Source of the DNA: Halanaerobiales bacterium
GTDB taxonomy: Bacteria > Bacillota_F > Halanaerobiia > DY22613
DNA: 50,498 nucleotides
Assembly (NCBI GenBank): GCA_023128035.1
Contig: JAGMES010000017.1
Location: 1 to 50,498 of the forward strand
Direction of reading: 5' to 3'
Positions 17,570 through 32,500 of the stretch are shown piece by piece. Position numbers and translations under genes: made by a program. Each line of letters starts with the position of its first letter. Position 1 is the stretch's first letter. The notes beneath the pieces were generated by a model. That model made no database searches. It was not told where the DNA came from and worked only from the letters and a program-made list of their open reading frames with translations.

Positions 17570-20500
17570 TTTTGACCTCCTTTGATTGATGATTAACAAA
17601 TATACCTGAATGCTTAACTGAATGAGATCTAATTATTTCATTTATACTGTCGATGTCTAGGCCATCTTGGCATTCTATACTGATACTTAAGTTTTCTTCA
17701 TCATAATTTACAGTTATAAGTAACTTTGCTAGTCTATTTTCTTCCGTTTCTTCCCTTGAATTCTTAAAAGCATCTTTTTCCTCTTTTGAGACAAACCCCT
17801 GGAAATTGAATAAAACTAACTCTTGAGGCTGTCCAGCAACTTTATATGATGAGGCCAAAAGATTATCTATTTTGGAAAACTTATTTGATAAGTTTTCATC
17901 AAATAGTAGAGAGAGAAAATTAATAGAATCAAGGCGACAACGTTCTAATAGTTCTGAAATACTTGACTCTCGTTCTTTTTGATCTACAAGCAAAGGAATA
18001 ATATCAAGAAACTCACCTACACAGTTGTAATAATCATTGTTGTTATAGCTTCTGCCATAATTGACAATAGCAAATGGTATTTCGTTAACACCTGTGTATT
18101 CAGATAGTAATTTAGCAACAAATTCAAATGCAAACCACCATGGATTCTCAATATCCGCATCTAAAGGGATATTGATATCTATTTCTTTTTCAGCTTTGTC
18201 TGGGATTTCTTCAAGTTTTCCCATTAAAGTATTATTATTTTCTTTCCATGCGTTTAAAGAAAACAGATCTATTATTTCATTTTCTGTTATGCCCTGAGGT
18301 CCCATTTTTAGCAATGATACGTAATCCTCGTATTTCTGAGGAGGTTCTTGTTCTGCTGATTTAGTACTAAAATCTTCTTTTTCATTTACTAATAAGGAAA
18401 CTTCCTTCTCAATTTGATGGCGGATAACCTCACCGCTCATACCATCAAATGCCGCATGATCAAAGCCCCAGATTACAAAATGTGTATCCTGATCTATTCG
18501 TAAACAACAAAGTCTCCATAGTAAATTGCCTTCCTGATAGGGGGATAATAATATTGTAGAACACATTTTCTCTACAATAAGTTCCTTTGTTTGCTGATTA
18601 TACTCCCGTAAATCTACATATGGTAAATTTTTTGTAATCAACGAGGAAATAACTAAGATATCACATTCACTCCATACTTTTGTTTCATCTCCCTGGATAA
18701 CACAATGAAGTAATTGGTTATCCAGAATAATTTTCATGAATAATTTCCGTACAAACTGTTCATCAATGTTACCGTCTATTTTAGTAGTAAATCCACTTAT
18801 ATATGAACCAAAGATATCGTGAGACATCTGTACAGCAGATAGAGGAAATTCCGAAACTCGGTTTGCAGAAACAATTACATTCGAGACTAAAGAACAAGTA
18901 TTCATAGCATAATCTACTAAACTATCTATTTGCTCTTCATTAAGCGTGAGAGAACTCGCGATTATTTCTGTTTCTAGCAGATCAGACTTGAGTTCAGAAT
19001 CCATTTTCGGTACACTTTCAGGTTCAATAACAGCAGCTAACTCTTCAACAGTTGGATACTGGAAGATTTCATTTACCTTTATTTTTACCCCTTCTTTTAA
19101 GAGTGATTGAGCTAAGGCAATTGCTTTTATGGACTGTCCTCCAAATTCAAAGAAGTCGTCTCTAATGCCGATACTATTGTGATCTAACACATTCTGCATC
19201 TTTTCAAGAATAGTCTCTTCTAATTCCGTTCTTGGAGCAACATAATTAGACGAGTCATTCCTGACCTCTTCAATAACCGGTAGAGCATTACGATCAATCT
19301 TACCATTTAGAGTTAAAGGTAGACTTTCCATCTTCATCATTCGTGACGGAATCATATAGTCTGGTATCTTGTCACTGAGTAATTCTCTAATCTGATCAGG
19401 TTCTATTGCAGTTGCTTCATGATCTGTTTGAAGATCAACGGTATAATAAGCAGCAATATATAGACTTCCTGTGTTATCTTTTCGTGAGATAACGATAACT
19501 TCTTCAATTCCTGGAATATTTTTTATATGATTTTCGATTTCACCTAGCTCGACTCTGAAACCTCTAATCTTAATCTGGAAATCTGTACGTCCAATGAATC
19601 CGATTTCTCCTGTTGGTAATCTCCATACTAAGTCACCTGTCCGATAAACTTTTCCGCTGTCTTCAAATGGATTGTCTAAGAATTTCTGTTGAGTTAGTTC
19701 CTCTCTGTTTAAATATCCTTTACCTACACCATCGCCACCGATATAGAGCTCACCAGGAACATTCGGTGGAACAAGATGACCGTACTGATCTAGGATATAT
19801 AGCGTTGTATTGTCAAGAGGATAACCAATTGGAATGCTTTTAGCGTCATCGTCTATTTTATTTATTGGATAATAAGCTGCAAAAACAGTTGTTTCAGTTG
19901 GACCATAACCATTAATGATCCTATCTGGTCCCAGATAATTCAGAGCTTTCCGTGCATGAGCAACAGAAGCTGCTTCTCCACCAATCACAACCTTACGAAC
20001 ATTCTTGAGAGATGTTACATCCCAATCTACCAACATATTGAACAAAGCAGTTGTAATGAAGAATAATGTAATCCCTTTTTCCTCTATAAACGTAGCCAAT
20101 TGAGGGATCTCGATTGCAACTTCCCTAGGAACAATCACTACAGATGCACCATTGAGAAGGGTACCAAAAATATCGATTACTGATCCATCAAAAGCATAAT
20201 TTGATAAGTGTATCAGTCTATCTGTTGGTAAAATATTAATATAGTTTGTGTACTTGACAACACGGATTACATTACGGTGAGTATTAAGGCTACCCTTAGG
20301 CGTTCCTGTCGAGCCTGAGGTGTACATAATATAAGCAATGTCATCAGCACTAATATTTTCAGGTTGATATTTTGATGAAATAGATGTTTCATTACTTGCC
20401 TTCAATGCATTTTCTTCTTTATCCAATAGAATATTAGGAATAGGTTTGTCAACTCTAGATATATATTGCGAATAAGTCAACAACAAGCAAGAACCGCTAT

Positions 20501-23500
20501 CTTCTAACATAAAGTTGACACGACTGTCTGGATATTCGGGGTCAATTGGTACATAAACACAACCAACTTTAAGTATCCCGAGAATACTTATTAACTCTAA
20601 TGGACTCCGATCTAATAATATAGCAATTCTATCACCATGTTTTACATCATGTTCAGCAAGTAGCTCTGCTAATTTATTGGCTTTGCTATTCAACTCTGTA
20701 TAACTAATTTCTTCATTATCCCAGATAATAGCTGTGTTATCACCATACTGCTGTACTTGTTCTTCAAAAGTTTGAACAATTGTTTTATCCCGAGGATAAT
20801 CTGTTGTAGTTTGGTTTAAATCATTTAATATCCACTCTTTTTCTTTTGCAGTAATGATAGAGAGTTCAGTCATCTTTTGTTTAGGTTCTTCTGTAATAAG
20901 TGATACCATGTTAAGTAGCCTAATTCCAAATGACTCTATTGTTTCAGGTTTAAATAGCGAAATAGCATACTCAATATCTGAATAGTAACAGTTATCTCTT
21001 TGCTCAACTGTCCAATTTAGATCAAATTTGGATTCGACTTTGTTCTCTGGCCATGGTTCAAGTGTACTTCCTTCAAGAGTCAATTCTTCTGTTCCCATAT
21101 TGATATAATTGATTACTACATCAAAAAGTGGATTTCTTGATAGATCTTTTTTGATATCAAGCATTTCAATTAACATCTCAAATTGACAATCCTGATTTTC
21201 ATATGCTTTAACCAATTTTTCTTTTATATACTGAAGATATTCAGCAACTGTTACTTCTTCAACAATTTGTGATCGTATGGCCAGAGTGTTTACAAACATT
21301 CCGACTATCGAGTTAAGATCAGCATGACGCCTTCCTGCAATAGCAGTACCTACAACCATATCATTTTGCCCAGTGGACTTCCATAGAACTAATTTTAATG
21401 CTGCAATAAATATCATGTATGGGGTTAAACCATATTCTTTACCAAATCTATCAATTTTACGACTGAGCTCTTCGCCAAATTCAAAATTAATTCGATCTCC
21501 TTTGAAAGACTGAACGCGAGGTCTATTGAAATCTGTCAGCATGTTAAGCACTGGTATTTCACCTTTGAATTCATTTTTCCAGTAATCAAATTGTTTTTCA
21601 ACAGCTTTGCTATTCAATAATTCATTTTGCCAAGCTGCAAAATCCTTATATTGAATAAGCAGTGGGGATAAAGTCTTCTCTGCATATAGATCTTTAATCT
21701 CCTCAAGCAGAATCGCAATTGAACTCTGATCTGAAATAATATGATGCATATCAATTAAAAGAACATGTTTTTCTTTACTAAGACTTATTAATTTTACTCT
21801 GAATAATGGTGCTTTTGAGAGATCAAAAGGACGGATGAACTTTTCTATCTCATCTTCGATTTTATCTTCCGTAGAGGTTCCGAATTCTACTACTGACGGA
21901 ACATCATCTTCGATAATTTGTACTACCTCTCCATCTACCATGCTGAATCGGGTTCTAAATGATTCATGTCTTTCTACTAACTTATCAATGACGTTTTTAA
22001 ATTTCTCTTTATCAAAAGTACCCTCTACAAGGTATTTTGAAGCAAGATTATAAGGAACAGAATCACCAACCAATTCATTGACAGCATACATACGTTTTTG
22101 TGCAGAAGATACCTCATAATAACTTTTCTTCTCAACAGGTGGAATCTTATGAGCTGTTTTAGTATCATCTACATTGGATAATAGCCAATCTACCATCTGG
22201 CTGAACTCCGAGAATTTAAATATTTCTGTTAACGGCATTTCATGACTAAATATCTTTTGTATTTCAGCTGCTAAAGAAATAGCTTTCAGAGAATGTCCTC
22301 CAAGGGCAAAGAAATCATCATCAGGACGAACCTCTTCACAACCAAGTATTTGATACCAAATAGCAGATAAGCGCTCGCTGACCATATCTTTATCACTAGT
22401 ATCAAAGCTATCTACTTCAACTTTCTCTTGTTGAGATGGTTCATTTAAACTATTATCAGTTTTGCTATGTTCAAAATCACTTGGATAAATGTCATTCTCA
22501 TGGTATTTCTTATCAAAAGCATAGGTCGGTAAAGGAAGACGATTACGAATAGAGTTTCCTTTCAAGGCATACCAATCAATCTCAACACCTGCACACCAGA
22601 TCTGTCCAAGTTTGTTGCTTATATATTCTACGTCATTTTCATCTTCTCGTGGATGACGAATCAGGTTGATAAATTGCTGACCGGCAATTTTAGAATCATG
22701 CTGCTTAGCAAAGGTACTCAATGTACGGCCTGATCCTACTTCTATAAAGACATTCTCTTCAGTTTTTAATAATTCTGCTAGAGACTTTGCGAAATTCACA
22801 GGTTTCAGAATATGTTTGGACCAGTATTCAGGACGAGTCATTTCCTTTTGCTTAACCCAGGTACCACTAACATTTGAAACAATAGGTATTTGTGGTTCCT
22901 TCATTTGATATTTCGAAATCTTATCTTCGAATTCTTCAGCTGCTTTTTTCATCATTGGAGTATGGAAAGCATGGGATGTCCTTACCCGTGCAGTTTTCCA
23001 ACCAAACTTCTCTGTTTTAGCTTCAAATCTAGTGATTGCTTCTTCACTACCCCCAACAACACAACTATTGCTTGTATTGTCCAGAGCCAACCATACATCT
23101 GGATCTAGTTCTTTTTCTAGCTCACTAGCAATAACCATGACAGCCAGCATTGTTCCTGGGTCCTGTTTTTGCATTACTTGCCCACGAATTCTCACCAATT
23201 CTACTGCATCCTCTAATTCAAATACACCAGCAACAGCTGCTGCTGTAACTTCTCCTATACTGTGCCCAATCATTCCCGCAGGTTTTATACCCAATTCAAT
23301 CATTGTTTTTGCTAACGCATAACCTGTTGCAAATATTGCAAATTGAGTATACTCTGTTTGATTGATCTTCTCACTATTATCATCACCGTACATTAACTGT
23401 AAAAACTCTTCCCGTTCTTCTTCTTTTAACAGATCAAAAACCTGATCAATATAGCGTTTAAAGATCCTAGAGACTCTACTTCTATCAGCTGAATAATAAA

Positions 23501-26500
23501 GATCACGTCCCATACCCTGGTATTGGCTGCCCTGACCAGAGAACATAAAGATAACAGGTTTCTTTGTATCAGTGGTTTTATGCCCAGCACTTTGTATGAA
23601 ACTCTGTATATTAGATTCTGTTATATTTGTCATATCCTCATTAACAACCAATGCTTTTCTATATTCAAATGGTTTTCGCCCAACCTGTAAAGTCCAGGCT
23701 ACATCTGAAAGATTAAGATCAGGATTATTTTGAATATGAGTCAATACTTTTTCACAGGTATTTGATAAAGCTGTTTCACTTCTAGCAGAGAAAACTAGTA
23801 GGTTTGCCCCATCAGGAGTACTACTTTTTTGCTCTACAGGTGGTTCTTCTAAAATCACATGTACATTTGTTCCACCAATTCCAAAAGCGCTTATTCCTGC
23901 CCTCAGGGTTTGATTAGTGTCTGTTATATATTCAGGTTCTGTGTTGATAAAAAACGGACTGTTTTCAAAATCAATTCTCGGATTCGGATTTTTATAGTTA
24001 ATTAGCGGTGGAAGCGTTCTATTATAAACGGTCAGAGCTGCCTTAATAAAACCAGCTACCCCTGCTGCCGAATCTAAATGTCCAATGTTCGCTTTTACAG
24101 AACCAATTGAACAATAACCTTTTTTATCGGTTTTCCAGGCCTGTTTCAAGGCTTCAATCTCTATAGGATCACCCATTTTTGTACCAGTTCCGTGAGCTTC
24201 AATATAATTTATATCTTCCGATGATAACCCGGCCCTTTGTAGGGCTGTTTTGATTACGTACTGCTGACCTGCAACACTTGGTGCTGTGTATCCAATCTTT
24301 TCAAGCCCATCGTTATTAATAGCTGAACCTTTAATTACAGCATAGATATTGTCTCCATCCCTTTTAGCAGCAGAAAGAGGTTTTAATAATACTGCCCCAC
24401 AACCATTTCCAGAAACAGTTCCAGAAGAATTTTTAGCAAAAGGTCTGCAATGACCATCTTTGGAGAAGATCATTCCCTCATGCCACAAGTATCCTTCTTT
24501 TCTCGGATAGGAAATACTGACTCCTCCAGCAATCGCCATATCCGACTCTCCTCTAATAATAGATTCAGCAGCCTCATGGATAGCTACTAAAGAGGTAGAA
24601 CAAGCCGTTTGAATATTAAAGCTTGGTCCTTTTAAATTCAATTTATAGGATATCCTGGTGGTGAGAAAATCCTTCTCATTTAAGGTCATAGCCTCAAAGG
24701 CATTCAATAAATTATTCTGATTTCCAAGGAAACGTGCCATCCATGGCATATTAGTTGCGCTTCCAGCAAATAATCCTATCCTTCCCTTATAAGAAGATGG
24801 ATTATATCCACCATTTTCTAGAACTTCCCATACGCATTGATGCAGAATTCTAATTTGAGGATCCATCATATTAGCTTCCTGGTATAGATAATCAAAGAAG
24901 TCAGAATCAAAGTATTCTACACCTTCAAGATAGCCCTTGGCTTTTACATAGTTAAGATTGGACAATTGATTTGGATCAACACCAGCTTTTATCAATTCTT
25001 CATCATCAAATCTAGTAACAGATTCGACTCCAGATACGATATTATCCCAGAATGTATCTATATCATCTGCATCAGGGAATTTACAAGATAATCCGATAAC
25101 AGCAATATCTGTTGACTCTTGTTCACGAGCTATATTATTATCTGATAATCTTTCCTCTTCGACCTCATCTTTTGAATCGTCCAAACTTCTGACCAATAAT
25201 TCAATAGTTGGATATTCAAATAAATGAGTCAAAGATATTGAACGTCCAATTAATGTGCTAAGTTTGTTATTAATGAGTATTAACCCCAAAGAATTACCAC
25301 CCACATCAAAGAAATTATCTCTTATACCGATTTCTTGAGCAGTACATACCTCTTTCCATGCTTTCAATAATTCTTTCTCTAACTCTGATGATGGTGGTAT
25401 AACCTGTGTCTCATTTTGGCTAGTATCTTCTTCCAGTAGAGATAAAGCATTTTTGTCTATTTTTCCATTAGGAAGTTTCGGCATTTCATCTAACATCATC
25501 AAATAAGATGGTATCATGTAATGGGGTAGCCTTTCCTTTAACCAATCTTTTAACCATACACTATCTTCAGGGGAGTGAGCTACCTCTCTTTTTATACAAT
25601 AATACACAGCAAGCTGTTTATTTTCTTTTTTATCATCAAAGACTTTAGCCACTGCCTGGCTAATAATCTCATGGTTTTGAACTACTTTCTCAATCTCACT
25701 TAATTCAATTCTATAGCCACGTATCTTTACCTGAGAATCCAATCGTCCAACTAGTTCTATCTCACCATTGTCAAGTATCCGTGCTCTATCGCCAGTCCTA
25801 TAAAGAACTGTATCGGGAATGTCAGAAGAATGAACAAATTTATTCTTTGTTTCTTCTTCATTATTCAAATAACCACGCGCAAGTCCAGCGCCTGCAAGAC
25901 AGAGTTCTCCAAAAACTCCAAGTGGTTGTAGCTTTCCTGCCGGATTGGTTATATATGTTTGCGTGTTGGCAATGGGTTGTCCGATATTTATGGTGCTTGA
26001 ATGGGTGAGATCTTTTGTTGTGGACCAAATAGTTGTTTCAGTAGGTCCATACATATCATAGATCTTTGCTTGAGATCGCTTTTGTAGATCTTTTAGTAAT
26101 TGTATTGGGAAATTCTCACCGCCACTTAAAATACACTTGAGCTGTTTTAAAGCTGGCTCGAAATAAGGATTCTCCACAAAGGCTTTGATTCGTGAAACAG
26201 TACTCAATATATGAGTAACATTGTGTTCAACGATTCTCTGACTAGCTAAAGCTGGATCTAGCTGTTCGTTTTTAGCAGCTAAATAAACAGAATGACCAGT
26301 GCATAATGGGACAATTGATTCAAATCCAAAAATATCAAATGATATTGTGGTAACACAAATAATTCTATCATCAGGATTCTCAAAGACTTCTCTATTTTTA
26401 ATATCGTGAATGAAGTTTACAATAGAACTTTGATTGATCATTACACCCTTCGGTTTTCCTGTTGAGCCCGATGTGAATATTACACAGGCTAAACTGTTCT

Positions 26501-29500
26501 GATCTCCCCTTTGAGAAGGATTACTATCTTTATTACCAAAACTTATCAGAGAATCGCAATCAATAATATTTCCATCAAAATCTACAGTCTCTTGATATTC
26601 CTGAGAACATATTAGTGTACTAACATTGCACTCAGAGAGCATGTAAGAAACTCTTTCTTGCGGAAATGCTGGATCAATAGGCACATATGCGCCACCTGCT
26701 TTTAATATCCCAAGTAAAGAGACAAATAAATTCTCATCTCTACTAGGCATTACACCTACAAGAGAATCTTTTTCTATGCCCAACTCAATCAAGCGCCAGG
26801 CCAATACGTTTGCTTTTTCATTTAATTCTTGATAGGTAAGTTCTTTGCCGCCTGAAACAATTAATGCCGTTTTATCAGGATACTCCCTTACATTTTGCTC
26901 AAACATATCCTGAATAAGAAGGGTATTGTCAATTGGCAGTGTTGTATCATTGAATTCGCCTAATATTAATTGTCTTTCTTCGTGTGGAACAATGTTAATA
27001 TCCTCAAGAAGTAATTCTTGCTCTGTTGTTATGCTAGTTAAGAGGGTACGGAAGTGTTCCACCATCTGTTCTATTGTTTCTTTTTTAAATAATCCCGTCG
27101 CATATTCAATGTAGCCCTCTATGACTTCCTCTTTTTTATTTTCCTGACATGTTAGAAGGAGATCATAGGCTGCAGTCTTAGGTTCAAATTGATGTGGAAT
27201 GAAACGGATACCTTCTATCTCTAGGTCGTAGAACTCCATATTTTGAAAGTCAAAACAAACATCAAATAATGCATTACGGTTTAATTTTCTCTTTAGATTC
27301 AACTGTTCAACCAGTTCATCAAATTGATAATCCTGATTTCCAAATGCCTCTAAAGTGCCCTCTTTAACTTCATTTAGGAAATCAATGAATCTCTTTTTGC
27401 CCTCTGGACGATTTCTCATAACCAGCATGTTCACAAACATACCAACTGTTTCTTCTATTTCCTCTCGAGTTCTGTTTGCTACTGGACTACCTATGATAAT
27501 ATCTTCTTGACCAGAATATCTGGTTAAGAGAACATTCCATGCACTCAACAAGGTCATAAAGAGTGTCGCCCCATATTGACGTCCCAAATTAACTAGCTGA
27601 TTGCTCAATTCTTTTTCAATGGAGAAATAAACCCTGCCACCCTCAAAATTCTTCATAGGTGGACGTTTGAAATCAGTTGGCAATTCTAAAACCGATAGAT
27701 TACCACTAAGACGCTCCAGCCAAAAATCTCTTTGCTCTTTTATCTCTTCCGACCTTAGATAATCATTCTGCCAAACAGCAAAATCCTTGTACTGAATCTC
27801 TGGAGAAGAAGCAAGTTCACCAAAATAGAGTTCATTAAAATCTCTTGCGATTATCTCCACTGAAGTACCATCAGTAATTATATGATGGAAATCAAAGAGA
27901 AGAACATAACTATCTACATCGGTTTTCACTAGTTGAACTCTATAAAGAGGCGCTTTTTCCAAGTCAAAAGGTTCTATAAAATCATATATTAATTGATTAA
28001 TCTCATCATCATTTGATATTTCCCTTTCAGAATACGTGATTGAAACTTGAGCAGTTGGATGTATTATTTGAACAGGTTGATCCTCTCTAATTTCAAAAGA
28101 AGTTCTCAAAGATTCATGACGTTTAGTTAATTTTTCCAAAGTTTTTTCGAATCGTTCTATATCTAGTTTACCTTTAATAATTGTTGCTGAGGGAAGATTG
28201 TAGGCAACATTGTTTTTAGCCAATAAATAAAGAGCATACATACGACCTTGAGCTGATGATTGAGGATAATAGTCTCGTTTTTCTATCGGCTTAATAATCA
28301 TATTATTTTTCTTTGTATTAGAGTTTTGGTCTATATATGTTGCTAAATATTCAGCCAAAGTACCTGGACTTGGATAAATGAATAGCGTAGCTATATCAAC
28401 TTTTATGCCCAACATATTTTTAATAGTGGAAACAAGGCTAATCGCACTTAAGGAATCTCCACCAAGTTCAAAAAAGTCTTGATCAACAGTAATTGTATCG
28501 AATCCAAAGACTTCTTTATAACTTTCAATAACTGCATTCTCCAGGTCACTTTGACTCTCAATTGTTACCCGTTTCATAATTTGAGTATCTTCTTGTGTCT
28601 TTGTTAATTCATCTGCTACTACTACATCAATTGGGTAATGTTTCTCATCAAATACATAAGTTGGTAGAGAAAGACGATTACGAATTAACTCTCCCTTTAG
28701 GGCATTCCAATCAATATCTATACCGGCACACCAGATCTGTCCAAGTTTGTTATTTATATATTCTACATCATCCTTATCTTCTCGTGGATGACGAATCAGA
28801 TTAATAAATTGTTGCCCAGCAACTTTAGCATCATGCTGCCTAGCAAAGGCACTCAATGTACGACCTGCTCCAATCTCTATAAATACATCTTGTTCATTTT
28901 TTAGTATTTCTACCAGACTCTTTGTGAAATTAACAGGTTTTAGAATATGTTTTGCCCAATATTCTGGACAAGTCATTTCGTTTTCCTCAACCCATGTACC
29001 ACTGGTATTTGACACAATAGGTAATTGAGGTTCCTTCATTGTATATGACGAAATCTTTTCCTGGAATTCCTGAGCTGCTTTTTCCATCATTGGAGTATGG
29101 AAGGCATGAGATGTCTTCACTCTTCTAGTTTTCCATCCAAGCTTTTCTGCTTTTTCTTCAAATCGAGTGATTGCCTCTTCGCTACCCCCAACAACACAAC
29201 TATTGCTTGTATTATCCAAAGCTAACCACACATCTGAATTTAGCTCTTTTTCTACCTCACTAGCAGGTAACATGACAGCTAACATTGTTCCTGGTTCCTG
29301 CTCTTGCATTACTTTGCCGCGAATTATTACTAGCTCTACTGCATCCTTTAATTCAAACACTCCAGCTACAGTAGCTGCTGTAACTTCTCCTATACTATGT
29401 CCAATCATTCCCGCTGGCTTTATACCTAGTTCCATTAATGTTTTTGCGAGTGCGTAACCAGTTGCAAATATTGCGAATTGAGTGTATTCTGTCTGGTTAA

Positions 29501-32500
29501 TTTTATCAGAGTTATCATCACCGTACATTAACTGTAAAAATTCTTTACGCTCTTCTTCTTTTAAAAGATTAAAAACCTGATCAATGTAACGCTTAAATAT
29601 CCTGGAAACGCCACTCCTATCAGCAGAGTAATAAAGTTTACGACCCATCCCCTGATATTGGCTTCCCTGACCAGAGAACATAAAATAAGCATTCCTATTA
29701 CCTTGTTTTACTTCATGTAAATCAGCTTCATCAAGATTTTTAATCATTTTTTCTGATTCTTCAAAAAATTTGTCATTGATAACTAATGCTTTTCTATATC
29801 TAAATGGTTTTCTACCAACCTGCAGTGTCCACGCCGCATCAGATAGATTAGTATCAGGTTTTTGTAAAATATGCTCTAAAACTTTTCTGGAAGTTTCAAA
29901 GAGTGATGTAGGACTTTTGGCAGAAAAAGGTATAATATTTACTTTTTCAGAAGAGCTACTTTCCCTTACTGGTGGGGCCTCTTCTAAAACCATATGGGCA
30001 TTTGTTCCACCAACCCCAAAAGAATTAATACCAGCACGTAATAATCCATCTTTTACATCTTCATTCTTCCATTCTATTCCATTTGACTTAACAACAAAAG
30101 GAGAATTGATAAAATCTATTTTTGGATTTGGTTCTTCAAAATTAGCTGTTCCAGGAATATATTTATTTTTCAAGCTAAGTGCTACTTTTACCAGACCCAC
30201 AGCTCCAGCAGCTGTATCAGTATGCCCGACATTTCCTTTTACTGAACCAAGGATACAGAATTGTTTCTTGTCTGTAGCAAATGCTTTTGTTAAAGATTCA
30301 ACTTCTATAGGATCTCCAAGTAACGTTCCCGTACCATGGGCTTCAATGTAACTTACCGTTTCTGGATCAATTCCAGCGACACGATAAGCCTCTTGAATCG
30401 CTTCAGCTTGTCCTTCTACACTAGGTGCTGCAAATCCAACCTTTTGTTTACCATCATTGTTAATAGCCGAACCTTTAATAACAGCATAAATATTATCGCC
30501 ATCACGTACAGCTTCATCCAACCTTTTTAAGACAAGAAGGCCCAAACCATTTGAAAAAACAGTTCCTTTGGCTTTAGCGTCAAAGGGACGACAATGTCCA
30601 TCAGGTGAAAACATCATACCCTCTTCATAGAGATATCCACCTTCATTAGGAAGTTCGACGGTAATACCACCAGCTACAGCCAGGTCACATTCACTTAAAA
30701 TTAAAGATTGACAGGATAAATGAGTAGTGACCAATGTAGTTGAACAGCCAGTAAGTGCTGAAAAAACAGGGCCTTTTATATTAAGTTTGTAGGCTAACCG
30801 GCTTGCTAAAAAGTGGTTTGTGCTAAAAGTAAATGCTTGATATTTATCACTAAAACCATCATCGCCAAAGAGTACTTTTCTATACCATTCGAAATCATCT
30901 GAACCACCTAGAAATATACCTATTTTTGAGGTATCTGAACCAGGATAATACCCAGCATCTTCAAATGCCTCCCATGTTCCTTTATATAGAAGACGCAATT
31001 GAGGTGACATCATACGGACTTCATTTGGTGTGTACTCAAAAAAGTTAGAATCAAAATTGTCAATACCATCTACTCTACCTTTTGCTTTAACATAATTTGA
31101 AGCATTTATGATGTCAGAACTGATACCCAATTTTTCTAATTCATCATCACTATAATAGTGGATGCACTCTTTACCACTCTTAATATTATTCCAAAAATCA
31201 TGGATATTTTGAGCCCCAGGTACTTTTACAGATATACCAATTACGGCTATATCTTTACGTATAATCTTATCATTTCTCTGAAAATATTTATCTCTATTTG
31301 CAATAACTATTTCCTCGTTCTCTGTGAAATGTTCTGCTAACAAACGGATAGTTGGCGCCTGAAAGAGCAGAGTAAAAGAGAAATCTAGATTCAGAATCTT
31401 TCTAAGTTTATTATGAATCTGCATCAATGATAAAGATGTTCCTCCTATTTCAAAGAAAATATCATCTAATCCAACCTTTGGAATACCAAGTGCTTCTTTC
31501 CAGACAGAGGCGATCATATTCTCCATGTCTGTATTTGGTTTAATGAATTCTGATGATGTTTTATTAAAATAATCCTTATCAGCTATGAGTACTTTTCTAT
31601 TAATCTTACCACTACTATTAAGAGGTAATTCTTTTTTATGTACGAAGAATGAGGGAATCATATATGCTGGCAAAGAATTCAATAAATGCTCTTTAAGTTT
31701 TGGAACCGGTATTTCCTCTGATGAAAGATAGTACGCACAAAGTGTTGCAGGCCTATAAGCTTCTTTTTTGACAACCACTACTGCTTGAACAATTTCGTCA
31801 TACTCTGCCAATACATTTTCGATTTCTCCTAATTCCATACGGATTCCTCGTACCTTTACCTGAAAATCAATCCGTCCTAAATACTCAATAGTCCCCTCAG
31901 AAAGCCAACGAGCACGATCTCCTGTACGATACATATACCGAAAATGCTCAGGGTCCTTTCTTTCCCGGAAGAAAGGATTAGGAACAAACTTTTCTTTTGT
32001 TAATTCATCCCGATTTAAGTATCCTTTGGCTAAACCTACACCACTTAAGCAAAGTTCTCCCGGAATACCAATAGGCTGTAGTTTATCATTCTTTCCTGCT
32101 ACATACCAGCGTGTTTCATTAAGTGGTTGACCAAGAGGAATATTCTCATTTCCAGTATAGTCCTTAAGTGAATAGTGAGAAGCCCATATTGAGCACTCTG
32201 TCGGTCCATATACATTCTCCAGACTAATATCAGTTCCAAAAGAATAAAACTTTTGTAAAATATCTGGAGTTACAGCTTCTCCACCTAAAAATATCCATTT
32301 TAAAGAATTTAGCTTTGAAATGTTAGATTTTATATCCAAAATTTCAAGGAAAAACCGGAACATAGATGGCACAAAATTGATATGGGTTACATTATGTTTC
32401 TCAATTTCATCTAGTATTAATTGAGCATTCTTTTCTCCACCTGGCTCTAAAATAAGTAAACTTCCTTCTCCCATAAGCCATCCAAATAACTCTGTCCCAG

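Noticed and set aside
29770..30351. 193-codon open frame on the plus strand, antisense to KS1
   Set aside because: It mirrors a highly conserved KS-coding stretch, has no ribosome site and an unnatural composition; a shadow of the real gene.
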